Below, piece after piece: positions 42,224-50,911 of a stretch of 64,000 nt of DNA; the first letter of the stretch is position 1; each line of letters opens with the position of its first letter. Position numbers and translations under genes: made by a program. Source of the stretch: Flavobacteriales bacterium (GTDB taxonomy: Bacteria; Bacteroidota; Bacteroidia; Flavobacteriales_F; PHOS-HE28); assembly GCA_016788635.1 (NCBI GenBank), contig JAEUSU010000008.1, positions 186,001-250,000 on the forward strand, given 5' to 3'. The notes beneath the pieces are model-generated. The model did no database searches, was not told the DNA's origin, and saw only the letters and a list, made by a program, of their open reading frames with translations.

Positions 42224-42330
42224 CGAAGTCCGCCTACGCTCCTTCGGAGCCAAGTTGAACGAAGTCCGCCTACGCTCCTTCGGAGCTACGGCGGACAAAG
42301 TCCACGGACGAAGCTTCGCTGCTTCGGCGT
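42224..42330. repeat. REP-like palindromic repeat cluster (27-bp units)
   Basis: Two exact 27-bp direct repeats at 42224-42250 and 42260-42286 (core TCCGCCTACGCTCC), then a third, divergent copy to about 42330. The second copy forms a stem-loop TCCGCC-TAC-GCTCC-TTC-GGAGC-TAC-GGCGGA (42265-42295). The element supplies the last codons and the stop of the cyclase gene. Confidence 0.8.
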
Positions 42331-44174
42331 ACGAAGTACATCTCCAGTTCCCCCTTGCCCTTCGCCTGCACTTTTCCGCGCGGGGTGAAGTCGAACAGGC
42401 GTGTCACACCGAGCGGCGTCGAGGTGCCAGCCTGTTCTTTCACCAGCTCACAGGTGGCCTCGCTGATGTTCACCTTGCCCACTTCACCGCCGCTCTCCAT
42501 GCGCGCCGCGATGTTCACGGTGTCACCCCACACATCATACTGGAACTTGGTGTCGCCCACAATGCCGGCGATGACCGGGCCTGTATGAATGCCTGCCCGC
42601 ATGGTGAAGAAGGGTCTGCCGGCGGCCTGGCGCTCCCGTGCACGGGCCGTCAGCCATTCCTGCATCTCCAGCGCGGCAAGTACAGTGTCACGCGCGCTGC
42701 CTTCGCGTGGTGCGGGCAGCCCACCGGCGCACATGTAGGCATCGCCGATGGTCTTGATCTTCTCCAGGCCGTAGCGCACCACGATGGCATCGAAGGCACT
42801 GAAGCAGGCATCGATCTCCGTGACGAGCTCTTGCGCGTTCATGTGCTCGCTGAGCTGGGTGAAGTCGTCGAAATCGGTGAAGAGGATGGAGGCCTGGTCC
42901 ACCTCACGCGCTTTGGCGCGGCCGTGCTCCTTGAGCTCTTCGGCGATGGGGCGCGGCAGGATGTTGAGCAGCAGCCGGTCGCTGCGGTCGCGTTCGCGCT
43001 GCACCAGGTTGCGCGAGCGGCGCATGTAACGCAGGCGGCTCCAGAGCCCGCCGGCAAGCAGCAGCACGCCGATGCCGCCATAAAGGAAGAGGCGTTTCTG
43101 GTCGCGCTCCCTGCCAATGCGTTGCTGGTAGGCGAACTCGGCCTGCCGGGCGGCATCCAGCCGCGCCAGGCTGTCGGCCAGCAGCTGCCGTTCGAAATTG
43201 TACGTGAGCTCGATGCGCAGCAACTCCTTCGCGCGAGCCTGGCCGAACATGCTGTCCCGCGCGGCCACATGGCGTTTGTGCATGTTCAATGCGCGGGTGT
43301 GATCACCCAGGGCCTCGTACCCCTGGAACAGACAGTCGTAGCATTGCTCCTGTAGCGGCAGGTTCTTCATGGCATCCGCGAGCTGCAACGCGGCCTGGCA
43401 GCGCTGCACGCCCGGGCGCACCTCACCGCCATGGATGAGCACCAGTCCCAGCAGGCAGCCGGTGTGGCTCTTCAGGAAGCGGCTGCCCTCGCGCTCCACA
43501 ATGGCCATGCTGCGCTCCAGGTAGTGCCGCGCACTGTCGAACGCGCCCAGCTTGTCATGGCACCAGCCCAGGTTGGAACAGGCCACCGCGATCCACTTGG
43601 GTTCACCCACGGCCGTGCGGATGCCGAGGTTGCGCCGGTGGTAGGCCAGGGCGCTGTCCGGCCTCCCCATCTCCTCCAGCAGGGAACCGATGTTGCCGTA
43701 AAGGATGGCCAGGTCCTGCTCGGACCCCAGGCGTTCACGGATGGCCATGCTCTGGGCGTAATACTGCCGCGCCTTGCCATAGTTGCGGTCGTAATGGTGG
43801 ATGGCACCGATGGCATTGTACACATCCGCAAGGCCCTCCTCATGCCGCTGTGCTTCAAAAATGCGCTGCGCCGCGTACAGGTCAGAGAGGGCCTTGTTGT
43901 AGTCGCCCTGCATTTGTTCCATGTTGCTGCGCCGCACCAGCAGGTCGCCCATGGCCGCCGTATCCCCTCCGGCTTCGGCTATGGACCACGCCTCGTTCCA
44001 GTGGCGCATGGCATCCGCGTACGACCCATCCTGCATGGCCGTATGGCAACTGTCCAGGCAGGCCTGGAACCGCGACTCGCGCGTCTGCCCCACCAGCTCC
44101 GGGCAGCACACCCAGACAAGCCCCGCGCACACGGCGTACTTCAGCAATGAACGCAGGGAACCCGGGGAGGCCAT
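42270..44174 (-). CDS. TPR-containing class III adenylate cyclase
   Basis: 634 residues from ATG 44174 (MASPGSLRSLLKYAVCAGLVWVCCPELVGQ, signal peptide). TPR repeats fill about 40-330 (GDYNKALSDLYAAQRIFE, LGWCHDKLGAFDSARHYLERS). A membrane helix (LFLYGGIGVLLLAGGLW) follows near 370, then the cyclase domain (428-616): ILFTDFDDFT supplies metal-binding Asp, EKIKTIGDAYM the adenine-contacting Lys and second Asp, QYDVWGDTVNIAARMES the adenine-specific Asp and catalytic Asn/Arg. These residues support cAMP production. Residues 617-634 (RRSSEASSVDFVRRSSEG) come from the REP-like repeat and are not part of the fold. The TPR part would be periplasmic. Confidence 0.9.
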   Translation of the reverse strand: MASPGSLRSLLKYAVCAGLVWVCCPELVGQTRESRFQACLDSCHTAMQDGSYADAMRHWNEAWSIAEAGGDTAAMGDLLVRRSNMEQMQGDYNKALSDLYAAQRIFEAQRHEEGLADVYNAIGAIHHYDRNYGKARQYYAQSMAIRERLGSEQDLAILYGNIGSLLEEMGRPDSALAYHRRNLGIRTAVGEPKWIAVACSNLGWCHDKLGAFDSARHYLERSMAIVEREGSRFLKSHTGCLLGLVLIHGGEVRPGVQRCQAALQLADAMKNLPLQEQCYDCLFQGYEALGDHTRALNMHKRHVAARDSMFGQARAKELLRIELTYNFERQLLADSLARLDAARQAEFAYQQRIGRERDQKRLFLYGGIGVLLLAGGLWSRLRYMRRSRNLVQRERDRSDRLLLNILPRPIAEELKEHGRAKAREVDQASILFTDFDDFTQLSEHMNAQELVTEIDACFSAFDAIVVRYGLEKIKTIGDAYMCAGGLPAPREGSARDTVLAALEMQEWLTARARERQAAGRPFFTMRAGIHTGPVIAGIVGDTKFQYDVWGDTVNIAARMESGGEVGKVNISEATCELVKEQAGTSTPLGVTRLFDFTPRGKVQAKGKGELEMYFVRRSSEASSVDFVRRSSEGA

Positions 44175-44251
44175 GGAACGAAAGATAGGACATGCGTTCC
44201 CGCCTGCTTTGCTGGTGGAAGCGTAGCTTTCCTTCAGCAAACCCTTTTCCC

Positions 44252-44923
44252 ATGGACACCAAGATCATTTCCGCGGACCACAAAAGGCGATCCTTCCTCT
44301 GGTTCCTGCTCGGCATCCTCTTCGGCGCCGGCCTCACCTACACCTTTTCGGTCATGATGATGAAGAAGGAGCTACCACCTCCGCCTTCCTATTCGAGCCA
44401 CCTCTCCAAGGAACAACTGTTCAAAATGATGCCAGCAGTTGATACGGACAGCGTGCGCTTCTACAACGCGCAGATCACCACGGATGCCGCCACGGCCACG
44501 GTGGTGGCCGGGGCGGTGGATGCCACCGGTAAGCACCTGCCGGACGCATCCGGTACGGTGCGATTCAGCATGTTCAAGGCGCTTACGGCACGTGGTGTGG
44601 AAGTGGGCGATCTCTCCTGGGACGATGCCACCGTCCACGTGCTTCATGTGCGCGATGCCGGCAGGAAGAACTTCTCGGTGAACCTTTCCAAGGAGGCGTT
44701 GAACCGCTTGCTCGCCGTGCGCGACTGCATGGGCATCGGCTTCACCGAGCGCACCACCTCGGCAGGTGATCCCACCTTTGAGCTGGCCCCGGTGAAGTAT
44801 GCCGGTGGTGTGGCCTACCCGGTGGGCACAGCGGGCGATGTGGTGGTGTGCGTGGCGCCCTGCCCACGGGTGTGCGGACCGGATGCGAGCCTCTACCTGC
44901 ACGGACCGACCTTGGGGCCGTAG
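44252..44923 (+). CDS. Hypothetical membrane-anchored protein
   Basis: 223 residues. One N-terminal membrane helix (RSFLWFLLGILFGAGLTYTFSVM), then a periplasmic part with Pro/Tyr-rich linker and a mostly beta, soluble domain (VRFYNAQITTDAATATVVAGAVDATGK). Near the end it has CVAPCPRVCGPDASLY with three cysteines. No family recognised. ATG 44252 starts MDTKIISADHKRRS. A TAGCTTTC box (44224-44231) lies 20 bases upstream. Divergent from the cyclase. Confidence 0.6.
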   Translation: MDTKIISADHKRRSFLWFLLGILFGAGLTYTFSVMMMKKELPPPPSYSSHLSKEQLFKMMPAVDTDSVRFYNAQITTDAATATVVAGAVDATGKHLPDASGTVRFSMFKALTARGVEVGDLSWDDATVHVLHVRDAGRKNFSVNLSKEALNRLLAVRDCMGIGFTERTTSAGDPTFELAPVKYAGGVAYPVGTAGDVVVCVAPCPRVCGPDASLYLHGPTLGP

Positions 44924-44926
44924 GCC

Positions 44927-45355
44927 TCAGAGTTCCACGTTGTACAGGTCGCGGCCGTTGCGCGGGATGCCGGCCACGTGGAAGCCCCCGGGCTCGGGGA
45001 TCTCCTCCACCAGGTCGAAGGCCATGCACTCATCCGGCAGGGCGGCGAACACCAGTGTGAAGGTGGCCGTGTGCCCGGGCAGCACCGGCATCCAATGCGG
45101 TGCGAACGGAATGCCCTCCGCATGCAGCAGCTCACTGCGGTGCCTCGTGCGCTTGCACACCAGGTAGGTGTGCGGCCAGATGCGCACCATGTCGCCTTCG
45201 TCGGTGCTGATGCGGCAATGCACCGTGACCTGTCCGCGCTCCTCCACCTGCGTCAACAAGGCCTCGCGCAAGGCCGGGTCCACCGCTGGTGCAACAAGTA
45301 CCTCGGGTTCGCTGATGGCGGGATCGGAAGCGTGGATGTGTGGGTGTGCGGGCAT
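44927..45355 (-). CDS. Hypothetical protein
   Basis: 142 residues from ATG 45355; the upstream part of the frame overlaps the repeat element and has no coding support. It contains GDMVRIWPHTYLVCKRTRHRSELL and PGHTATFTLVFAALPDECMAFDLVEEI, a soluble, beta-rich looking sequence without signal peptide. I do not recognise a family. It converges on the preceding gene with a 3-base gap. Confidence 0.55.
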   Translation of the reverse strand: MPAHPHIHASDPAISEPEVLVAPAVDPALREALLTQVEERGQVTVHCRISTDEGDMVRIWPHTYLVCKRTRHRSELLHAEGIPFAPHWMPVLPGHTATFTLVFAALPDECMAFDLVEEIPEPGGFHVAGIPRNGRDLYNVEL

Positions 45356-45454
45356 TACTGGAACTCGGTGCGACCAAAATAGAGGAGGCCCTTCCCGGCG
45401 TCCAGTGGGATCCAACGATCTGTGGAAAAGTTGTGATGCGGGGAGCGGGGAAGG

Positions 45455-45649
45455 CTCACACGGAGACACGGCGGCGCGGTGAAACCCGATCAGATGCACG
45501 GTCTTTTTCCAACCGGCGGGCAGGGGCCTTCCCATTCGTTGAAGCATGGATCGTTTTGGACGGCGTTGAATGTGCGGCAGCCGGTGTTCGCATGCACGCA
45601 TTCAGCGCCATACAGGACCGCCTCAGTGATCTCCGCGTCTCCCTGTGCG
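45455..45649. repeat. Intergenic inverted repeat, CACGGAG family copy 3 (widely spaced)
   Basis: Left arm 45455-45479 (CTCACACGGAGACACGG) and right arm 45621-45649 (reverse complement TTCGCACAGGGAGACGCGG) are imperfect complements with about 140 bases between. The 308-base gap holding them (45356-45663) has no other feature that I see. Confidence 0.5.
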
Positions 45650-45663
45650 AAACAAGAACTGGC

Positions 45664-48165
45664 TCACGTACTACTTCGACGGACCAACTTCACCCCTTCG
45701 TACCACAGCACGCTCGCCAGGCCCACGCCGCTGGCCAGCGCCAACAGGCCGATGTCCGGCGAGGCGAGTTGGAAGAAGTCGCGGAAGAGCGGCACGTAGA
45801 GCAGGGCGAGCAGCATGACCACCGTGCCGGCGAGGATGCCGCGCAGCAGGGCGTTGGGGTAGCGCAGGGTGTCGAGCAGGGAATGCTCGAAGGAGCGGTT
45901 GACGAGCGTGAGGGCGATGTTGGCCACCACCAGGGCGGTGAAGACGAGGGTGCGCGTGAGGTGCTCGCCGAGGTTGTTTTGTACAGCGTACTGGTAGCAG
46001 AAGAGCGTGCCGGCGGTGATGAGCAGGCCCTGGGCGAGGCTGGTGCGCAGCTCGGTCCAGGAGAGGAAGGTGAGCTCGCGGCGGCGCGGGCGGCGGCGCA
46101 TGCTGCCGGGTTCGGGCGGTTCGCTCTCGTAGGCGATGCTGCACGTGGGGCCCATGAGCAGCTCCAGGAAGATGACATGCACCGGCGTGAAGATGTTGGG
46201 GTAGAGCCAGCCGAGCAGCAGCGGTAACGCCACGGTGAGGATGATGGGGATGTGGATGCTGATGATGTACTGGATGGCCTTCTTGAGGTTGCCGTAGATG
46301 CGGCGGCCCTGCGCCACGGCGTCCACCATGCGGCCCAGGTCATCGTCCAGCAGCACCAGCGCGGCGGCTTCCTTGGCCAGCTCGCTGCCGCGTTGGCCCA
46401 TGGCGATGCCGATGTGCGCGGCCTTCAACGCGGGACCATCATTGACGCCATCGCCCGTCATGGCCACCACTTCGCCCTGCGCTTTGAGGGCCTTCACCAC
46501 GCGCAACTTGGCCTCGGGGAACATGCGGGTGAAGAGGTTGCTGGTGCGCACGGTGGTGGCCAGCGCGGAGTCGTCCATGGCTTGGATGGCATCGCCCTGC
46601 ACGGGTTCGCCGGCGATGGGGAAGTGGACCTGCCGCGCGATGGCCTTGGCGGTGACGGGGTTGTCGCCGGTGATGATGACGGTGCGGATGCCGGCCTCGG
46701 TGAAGCTGCGGAACACCTGCTCGATGTTCTTCTTCGGCGGATCGTGGAAGGCCACCAGCCCGAGGTAGGTAAAGGTGAAGTGCTGCTGCTCTTTGGGCCA
46801 GTCGTTGCCCTGCAGGGTGGTCTCGCCCACGGCCAGGATGCGGTAGCCCTGCGTGGCGAGGGCATCCGTGTTGCGGATCACACCTTGCCGCTCGGCTTCA
46901 TCCAGGTCGCTGCAGGCGAGGATGGCCTCGGGCGCGCCCTTGGCGGCGATGATGCGTTCGCCCGCGTTGTTGGCGAAGACGTGCGTCATCATGGGCGGCT
47001 TGCCGCTGAGCGGGTACTCGTGTACCATGCGGAAGGCGGGACGACGATCCGTGTCAGTGCTGTGCGCGTAGGCGGCGTGCAGCGCGGTCTCCATGGGGTC
47101 GAAGGGCACGGGCTCGCTGGCCCACATGGCGGTGGCGATCAGGTGCTGCACCTCGGGCGATGACCACTGCTCCGGCGTGCGCGGCGTGGCATCGTGGCGC
47201 AGTTGCAGCGCCACCAACTCCATGCGGTTCTCGGTGATGGTGCCGGTCTTGTCGGTGCAGATCACGGTGGCGGCGCCGAGGGTCTCCACGGTCTTGGCGT
47301 GCTTCACCAGCACTCCGGCGCGCATCATGCGCCAGGCGCCCAGGGCCATGAAGGTGGTGAAGGCCACGGGGATCTCCTCGGGCAGGATGCTCATGGCGAG
47401 CGTGAGGCCTTTCAAGAGGCTGTCCAGCCAGTCGCGCGAGTGCATGAAGTTGAGGCCCCACACGATGAGGAAGAAGAGCGCGCCCACGATGGCCATGTTG
47501 CGCACGAAGCGTTGGATCTGGCGTTCCAGTGGCGAGCGCCCTTCCTCGATGGCGGCCAGCGAAGTGCCGATGCGGCCGATCTCGGTGGCCTTGCCCACGG
47601 CGGCGACGCGCACCACGGCGAGCCCGCCCACGGCCTGGGTGCCGCGATACACGCGTCCGGGCTTGTCGTCGCTCACTTCCTTGGGCACGGAGAACGCCTC
47701 GCCGGTGAGGATGGACTCGTTCACCGAGAAGTCGTTAGCGTGGATCACCTGGCCGTCGGCAGGCAGCAGCTCGCCTTCCTGCACCACCACGAGGTCGCCC
47801 AGCACGATGTCGTCGGAGGGGATGTCGATGACGGCGTTGCCGCGGATGACGCGCGCCTGCGGATGGGTGAACTGCTCGAGCGCCTCCAGCGCGCGGCGGC
47901 TGCGGTGGTCCTGGTAGAAGGAGATGGCGCTGATGAGCACGATGGCGCCGACCATGAAGAAGGCCTCGCTGAGCTCGCCGAGCACGAAGTAGATGGTGGC
48001 CGCCGCGAGCAGCAGCAGGAACATGGGCTCGGTAACGGCCGTGCGCAGGGCCTTCCAGAAGCCGCCGCCTTCCTTGCCGTCGAGCGCGTTGGTGCCGTGG
48101 GCGGCGCGCGCGGCTTCCACCTCGGCAGAGGAGAGGCCGGTGAAGGGGAAGGGGTTCTCCGTCAA
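45664..48165 (-). CDS. Cation-translocating P-type ATPase
   Basis: About 833 residues. Phosphorylation motif ICTDKTGTIT; membrane-helix motif LPEEIPVAFTTFMALG; nucleotide-domain KGAPEAILACSD; hinge motif TGDGVNDGPALKAAHIGIAM; actuator motif SILTGEA. This is the Ca2+/cation type (PII-like) rather than heavy-metal type (no CPC). The ion is not decidable; PEEIP replaces the PEGLP of SERCA. No ATG lies near the conserved N-terminus; TTG at 48165 (TENPFPFTGLSSAEVEA) is preferred since an ATG at 48333 overlaps the opposite gene by 56 bases or more. Divergent from the haem-binding protein gene. Confidence 0.88.
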   Translation of the reverse strand: MTENPFPFTGLSSAEVEAARAAHGTNALDGKEGGGFWKALRTAVTEPMFLLLLAAATIYFVLGELSEAFFMVGAIVLISAISFYQDHRSRRALEALEQFTHPQARVIRGNAVIDIPSDDIVLGDLVVVQEGELLPADGQVIHANDFSVNESILTGEAFSVPKEVSDDKPGRVYRGTQAVGGLAVVRVAAVGKATEIGRIGTSLAAIEEGRSPLERQIQRFVRNMAIVGALFFLIVWGLNFMHSRDWLDSLLKGLTLAMSILPEEIPVAFTTFMALGAWRMMRAGVLVKHAKTVETLGAATVICTDKTGTITENRMELVALQLRHDATPRTPEQWSSPEVQHLIATAMWASEPVPFDPMETALHAAYAHSTDTDRRPAFRMVHEYPLSGKPPMMTHVFANNAGERIIAAKGAPEAILACSDLDEAERQGVIRNTDALATQGYRILAVGETTLQGNDWPKEQQHFTFTYLGLVAFHDPPKKNIEQVFRSFTEAGIRTVIITGDNPVTAKAIARQVHFPIAGEPVQGDAIQAMDDSALATTVRTSNLFTRMFPEAKLRVVKALKAQGEVVAMTGDGVNDGPALKAAHIGIAMGQRGSELAKEAAALVLLDDDLGRMVDAVAQGRRIYGNLKKAIQYIISIHIPIILTVALPLLLGWLYPNIFTPVHVIFLELLMGPTCSIAYESEPPEPGSMRRRPRRRELTFLSWTELRTSLAQGLLITAGTLFCYQYAVQNNLGEHLTRTLVFTALVVANIALTLVNRSFEHSLLDTLRYPNALLRGILAGTVVMLLALLYVPLFRDFFQLASPDIGLLALASGVGLASVLWYEGVKLVRRSST

Positions 48166-48277
48166 GGCGGGGGTGTTGAGGATCGCAAGACCGGCTGCAA
48201 GATCGCTCCCAGCACACTGACCGGCGTCATGTGCGGAGAAGTGGTTTGGTTGGACCTTGTATGAAAAGCCTCGCCCC

Positions 48278-48754
48278 ATGCGAAAGAGGGTTCTTTTTGT
48301 CGTGCTCGGTATCCTGGTCGCCGCGCAATTCATTCAGCCGGACCGGTCTGTGCCGGCGTTCGATCCCGCCAATGACCTGCTGTTGGCCACCAATGCCCCA
48401 TCGGATATCCGGCAATTGGTGATCGGAGCGTGCTACGACTGCCACAGCTACCAGACCACCTACCCGTGGTACGGCCGGTTGACGCCGCTGAACTTCATCA
48501 TGCAGGACCACATCAACGAGGGGCGTGAGGTGCTGAATTTCTCGCTGTGGGACCGGTACGCGGGCGGCGAGGCTGCGGGTGAGAGCGGGGAAACGATCCA
48601 GGAAGGGGAGATGCCACCGGGCTACTACCGGTTCATGCATGGCCACGGCAAGCTCACGGCTGCCCAGCAACAGCAGCTCATCACCTGGTTCAATGGGGTG
48701 AGCGGGGGAGAAGGCGGACCGGGTGGGGAAAGCGAGGCGGAGGAGCGCGAGTGA
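48278..48754 (+). CDS. Haem-binding domain protein
   Basis: 158 residues. N-terminal membrane anchor or signal (RKRVLFVVLGILVAAQFI), then ACYDCHSYQTTYPWYGRLTP with a CxxCH haem-attachment motif, matching the haem-binding domain family (PF14376-like) of Bacteroidota. GEMPPGYYRFMHGHGKLTAAQ supplies further conserved residues including a possible axial Met. It would be a periplasmic electron carrier. The C-terminal 20 residues are Gly/Glu-rich. Starts 112 bases away from the ATPase start on the other strand. Confidence 0.85.
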   Translation: MRKRVLFVVLGILVAAQFIQPDRSVPAFDPANDLLLATNAPSDIRQLVIGACYDCHSYQTTYPWYGRLTPLNFIMQDHINEGREVLNFSLWDRYAGGEAAGESGETIQEGEMPPGYYRFMHGHGKLTAAQQQQLITWFNGVSGGEGGPGGESEAEERE

Positions 48755-48886
48755 CCAAAGGTGACAGGGTGGCCCACTTAGGTGGTTAGCAGGGGCCATT
48801 TTGCAGGATCCATACGGCGGGCTTGCAGATCCCGCAGATCATTTCCGGGCATACCGGACTAGCTTCGGCCTCCAACTCCGGTACCC

Positions 48887-50629
48887 ATGCACAACCACCC
48901 TTCACCCTTTGTGCTGGCCGCGCTGCTTGTGGCCTGTTCGGAAAGTCCCGCACCCATCGGAGCACCGGTGGTCACCGCCTCGCGCGGCTGCGCGCCCACG
49001 CTGGTGCACGACCAGGACTGGTATGCGAGCGGCAAGGTACAGCCGCTGTTCGCCGGCCTGGACCAGTTGCACTTCGCCATCTCCATCGATCCGGCCCTGG
49101 CTCAGGGCCGCCGCGACAGCATCCAGCGCTACTTCGATCAGGGGCTGCTGCTGGCCTACGGCTTCAACCATGCCGAGGCGGCGCGCTGCTTCTGGCAGGC
49201 CACACGTTTGGACAGCACCTGCGCCATGGCGTGGTGGGGCTTCGCCTACGTGCTGGGGCCCAACTACAACGCGGGCATGGAGCCGGACAATTACGCCCGC
49301 GCCCATGCGGCAGCCACCAAGGCCGTGGCCCTGAAGGAGCGTTGCACGCCCAAGGAGCGCGATCTGATCGAGGCCATGGCGCAACGCTACACCGCCGAGC
49401 CCGTGGAGGACCGCAGCGCGTTGGACCTGGCCTATTGCGAAGCATTGCGCCCGGTGGCCGCGCGCTATGCGGATGATCCGGACGTGGCCACGCTCTTCGC
49501 CGAGTCGCTCATGGACCAGCACCCTTGGGACCTGTGGGAGAAGGACGGCCGCGAGAAGCCGTGGACACCTGAGATCATCGCCACGTTGGAGCGCGGCATG
49601 AAGCGTTTCCCCACGCATCCGGGTGCGCACCACCTGTACATCCACGCCGTGGAGGCCTCGCGCACGCCGGATCGCGGGCTGGTCAGCGCCGACTTCCTCA
49701 CCGATGCCGTGCCCCTGAGCGGTCACCTGGTGCACATGCCCTCGCACATCTACATCCGCACGGGCCACTACCACAAGGGCGTGCTCGCCAACCGCCGCTC
49801 GGTGAGCGTGGACAGCGCTTACATCGCTGGAAGTCATGCCTACGGCGTATACCCGATCGCCTACTTCCCGCACAACATCCACTTCCTGAGCGCCTGCGCC
49901 GTGATGAGCGGCGAGCGTGCCCAGGCGTGGAAGAGCGCGGTGGACTTGCAGGAACACCTCGCGAAGGACCTCATGCACATCCCCGACTTCGCCACGCTGC
50001 AGCACTACCACGCCTACGCCTGGCAGGTGGCCATCAAGCAGGGCATGTGGAAGGAGCTGGAGGCCGAGGCCTTCCCGGACAGCGGGCTCACCTACCTGCG
50101 CACGCTCTGGCACTACGCGCAGGGCATGCGCAAGGTGCGCACCGGTGATGTGCAGGGGGCCCAGATCGAACTTTCATCCCTGCGCGCAGGCATAGCCGAC
50201 ACTACGGTGAACCAGCTCACCATCTGGGGCATCAATCCCGTGACGGGTGTATTGGCCGTGGCGGAGCACCTGCTGCAGGGCGAGATCCTGGCTGCGCAAG
50301 GCGATCTGTCGGGCGGCATCGCGGAGCTGGAAAAGGCGGTGGCCGCGGAGGATGCACTGCAGTACCAGGAACCGCCGGACTGGAGTTTCCCCGTGCGGCA
50401 TGACCTGGGCGGCATGCTGTTGAAGGCCGGCCGCGCGAAGGAGGCTGAAGCGGTCTACCGCCAGGACCTGCTCTACTGGCCGGAGAACGGATTCGCGCTG
50501 GAAGGCCTGCGTGATGCGCTGCTGGCGCAAGGGAAGCAGAAGGAGGCGGATGCGGTGGCTGAACGCGTGGCGGCGGCATGGGCCCATGCGGATGGCACGC
50601 GGAGCGATCTGAAGGCAGCGGTCCGGTAG
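48887..50629 (+). CDS. TPR-repeat lipoprotein
   Basis: 580 residues. The N-terminus HPSPFVLAALLVACSES has a lipobox with the lipidated Cys at residue 17. Several TPR-like helical repeats follow (YFDQGLLLAYGFNHAEAARCFWQATRLD; MLLKAGRAKEAEAVYRQDLLYW). A conserved middle, RFPTHPGAHHLYIHAVEAS and HLVHMPSHIYIRTGHYHKG, is typical of Bacteroidota and other proteins annotated only as TPR proteins with clustered histidines that might bind metal. Probably anchored in the outer or inner membrane. A TAGCTTCG box lies 19 bases upstream. Confidence 0.8.
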   Translation: MHNHPSPFVLAALLVACSESPAPIGAPVVTASRGCAPTLVHDQDWYASGKVQPLFAGLDQLHFAISIDPALAQGRRDSIQRYFDQGLLLAYGFNHAEAARCFWQATRLDSTCAMAWWGFAYVLGPNYNAGMEPDNYARAHAAATKAVALKERCTPKERDLIEAMAQRYTAEPVEDRSALDLAYCEALRPVAARYADDPDVATLFAESLMDQHPWDLWEKDGREKPWTPEIIATLERGMKRFPTHPGAHHLYIHAVEASRTPDRGLVSADFLTDAVPLSGHLVHMPSHIYIRTGHYHKGVLANRRSVSVDSAYIAGSHAYGVYPIAYFPHNIHFLSACAVMSGERAQAWKSAVDLQEHLAKDLMHIPDFATLQHYHAYAWQVAIKQGMWKELEAEAFPDSGLTYLRTLWHYAQGMRKVRTGDVQGAQIELSSLRAGIADTTVNQLTIWGINPVTGVLAVAEHLLQGEILAAQGDLSGGIAELEKAVAAEDALQYQEPPDWSFPVRHDLGGMLLKAGRAKEAEAVYRQDLLYWPENGFALEGLRDALLAQGKQKEADAVAERVAAAWAHADGTRSDLKAAVR

Positions 50630-50911
50630 CGCAGCCATCGGCCGATCGGGTGCCCAGGCGCCCGCGCTGGATCACTTTTCGCAAGTCATCCCGAAGCGCG
50701 GTCTTTTCTCGTCAGCTTATTCCTATTTCCGGGCCCGGCGGTGCTCGTCGGGGGCACATTTTCCCATGCGTGAGCGGACGGGTGTGCCGATCGGCGATCC
50801 CTGCCACCGGCATCGCGGGTGCCCGTGATCCATGCCAACAGTTGCCTTTCGGCGCGCCGGAGACTTGTGCCACCGATCGGCAACACACATCAACCCAAAC
50901 AACGAACGACC

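Noticed and set aside
42152..42298. N-terminal extension of the outer-membrane protein with two ERRRTS repeats
   Set aside because: The extension is encoded by the REP-like repeat; a signal peptide starts at 42151.
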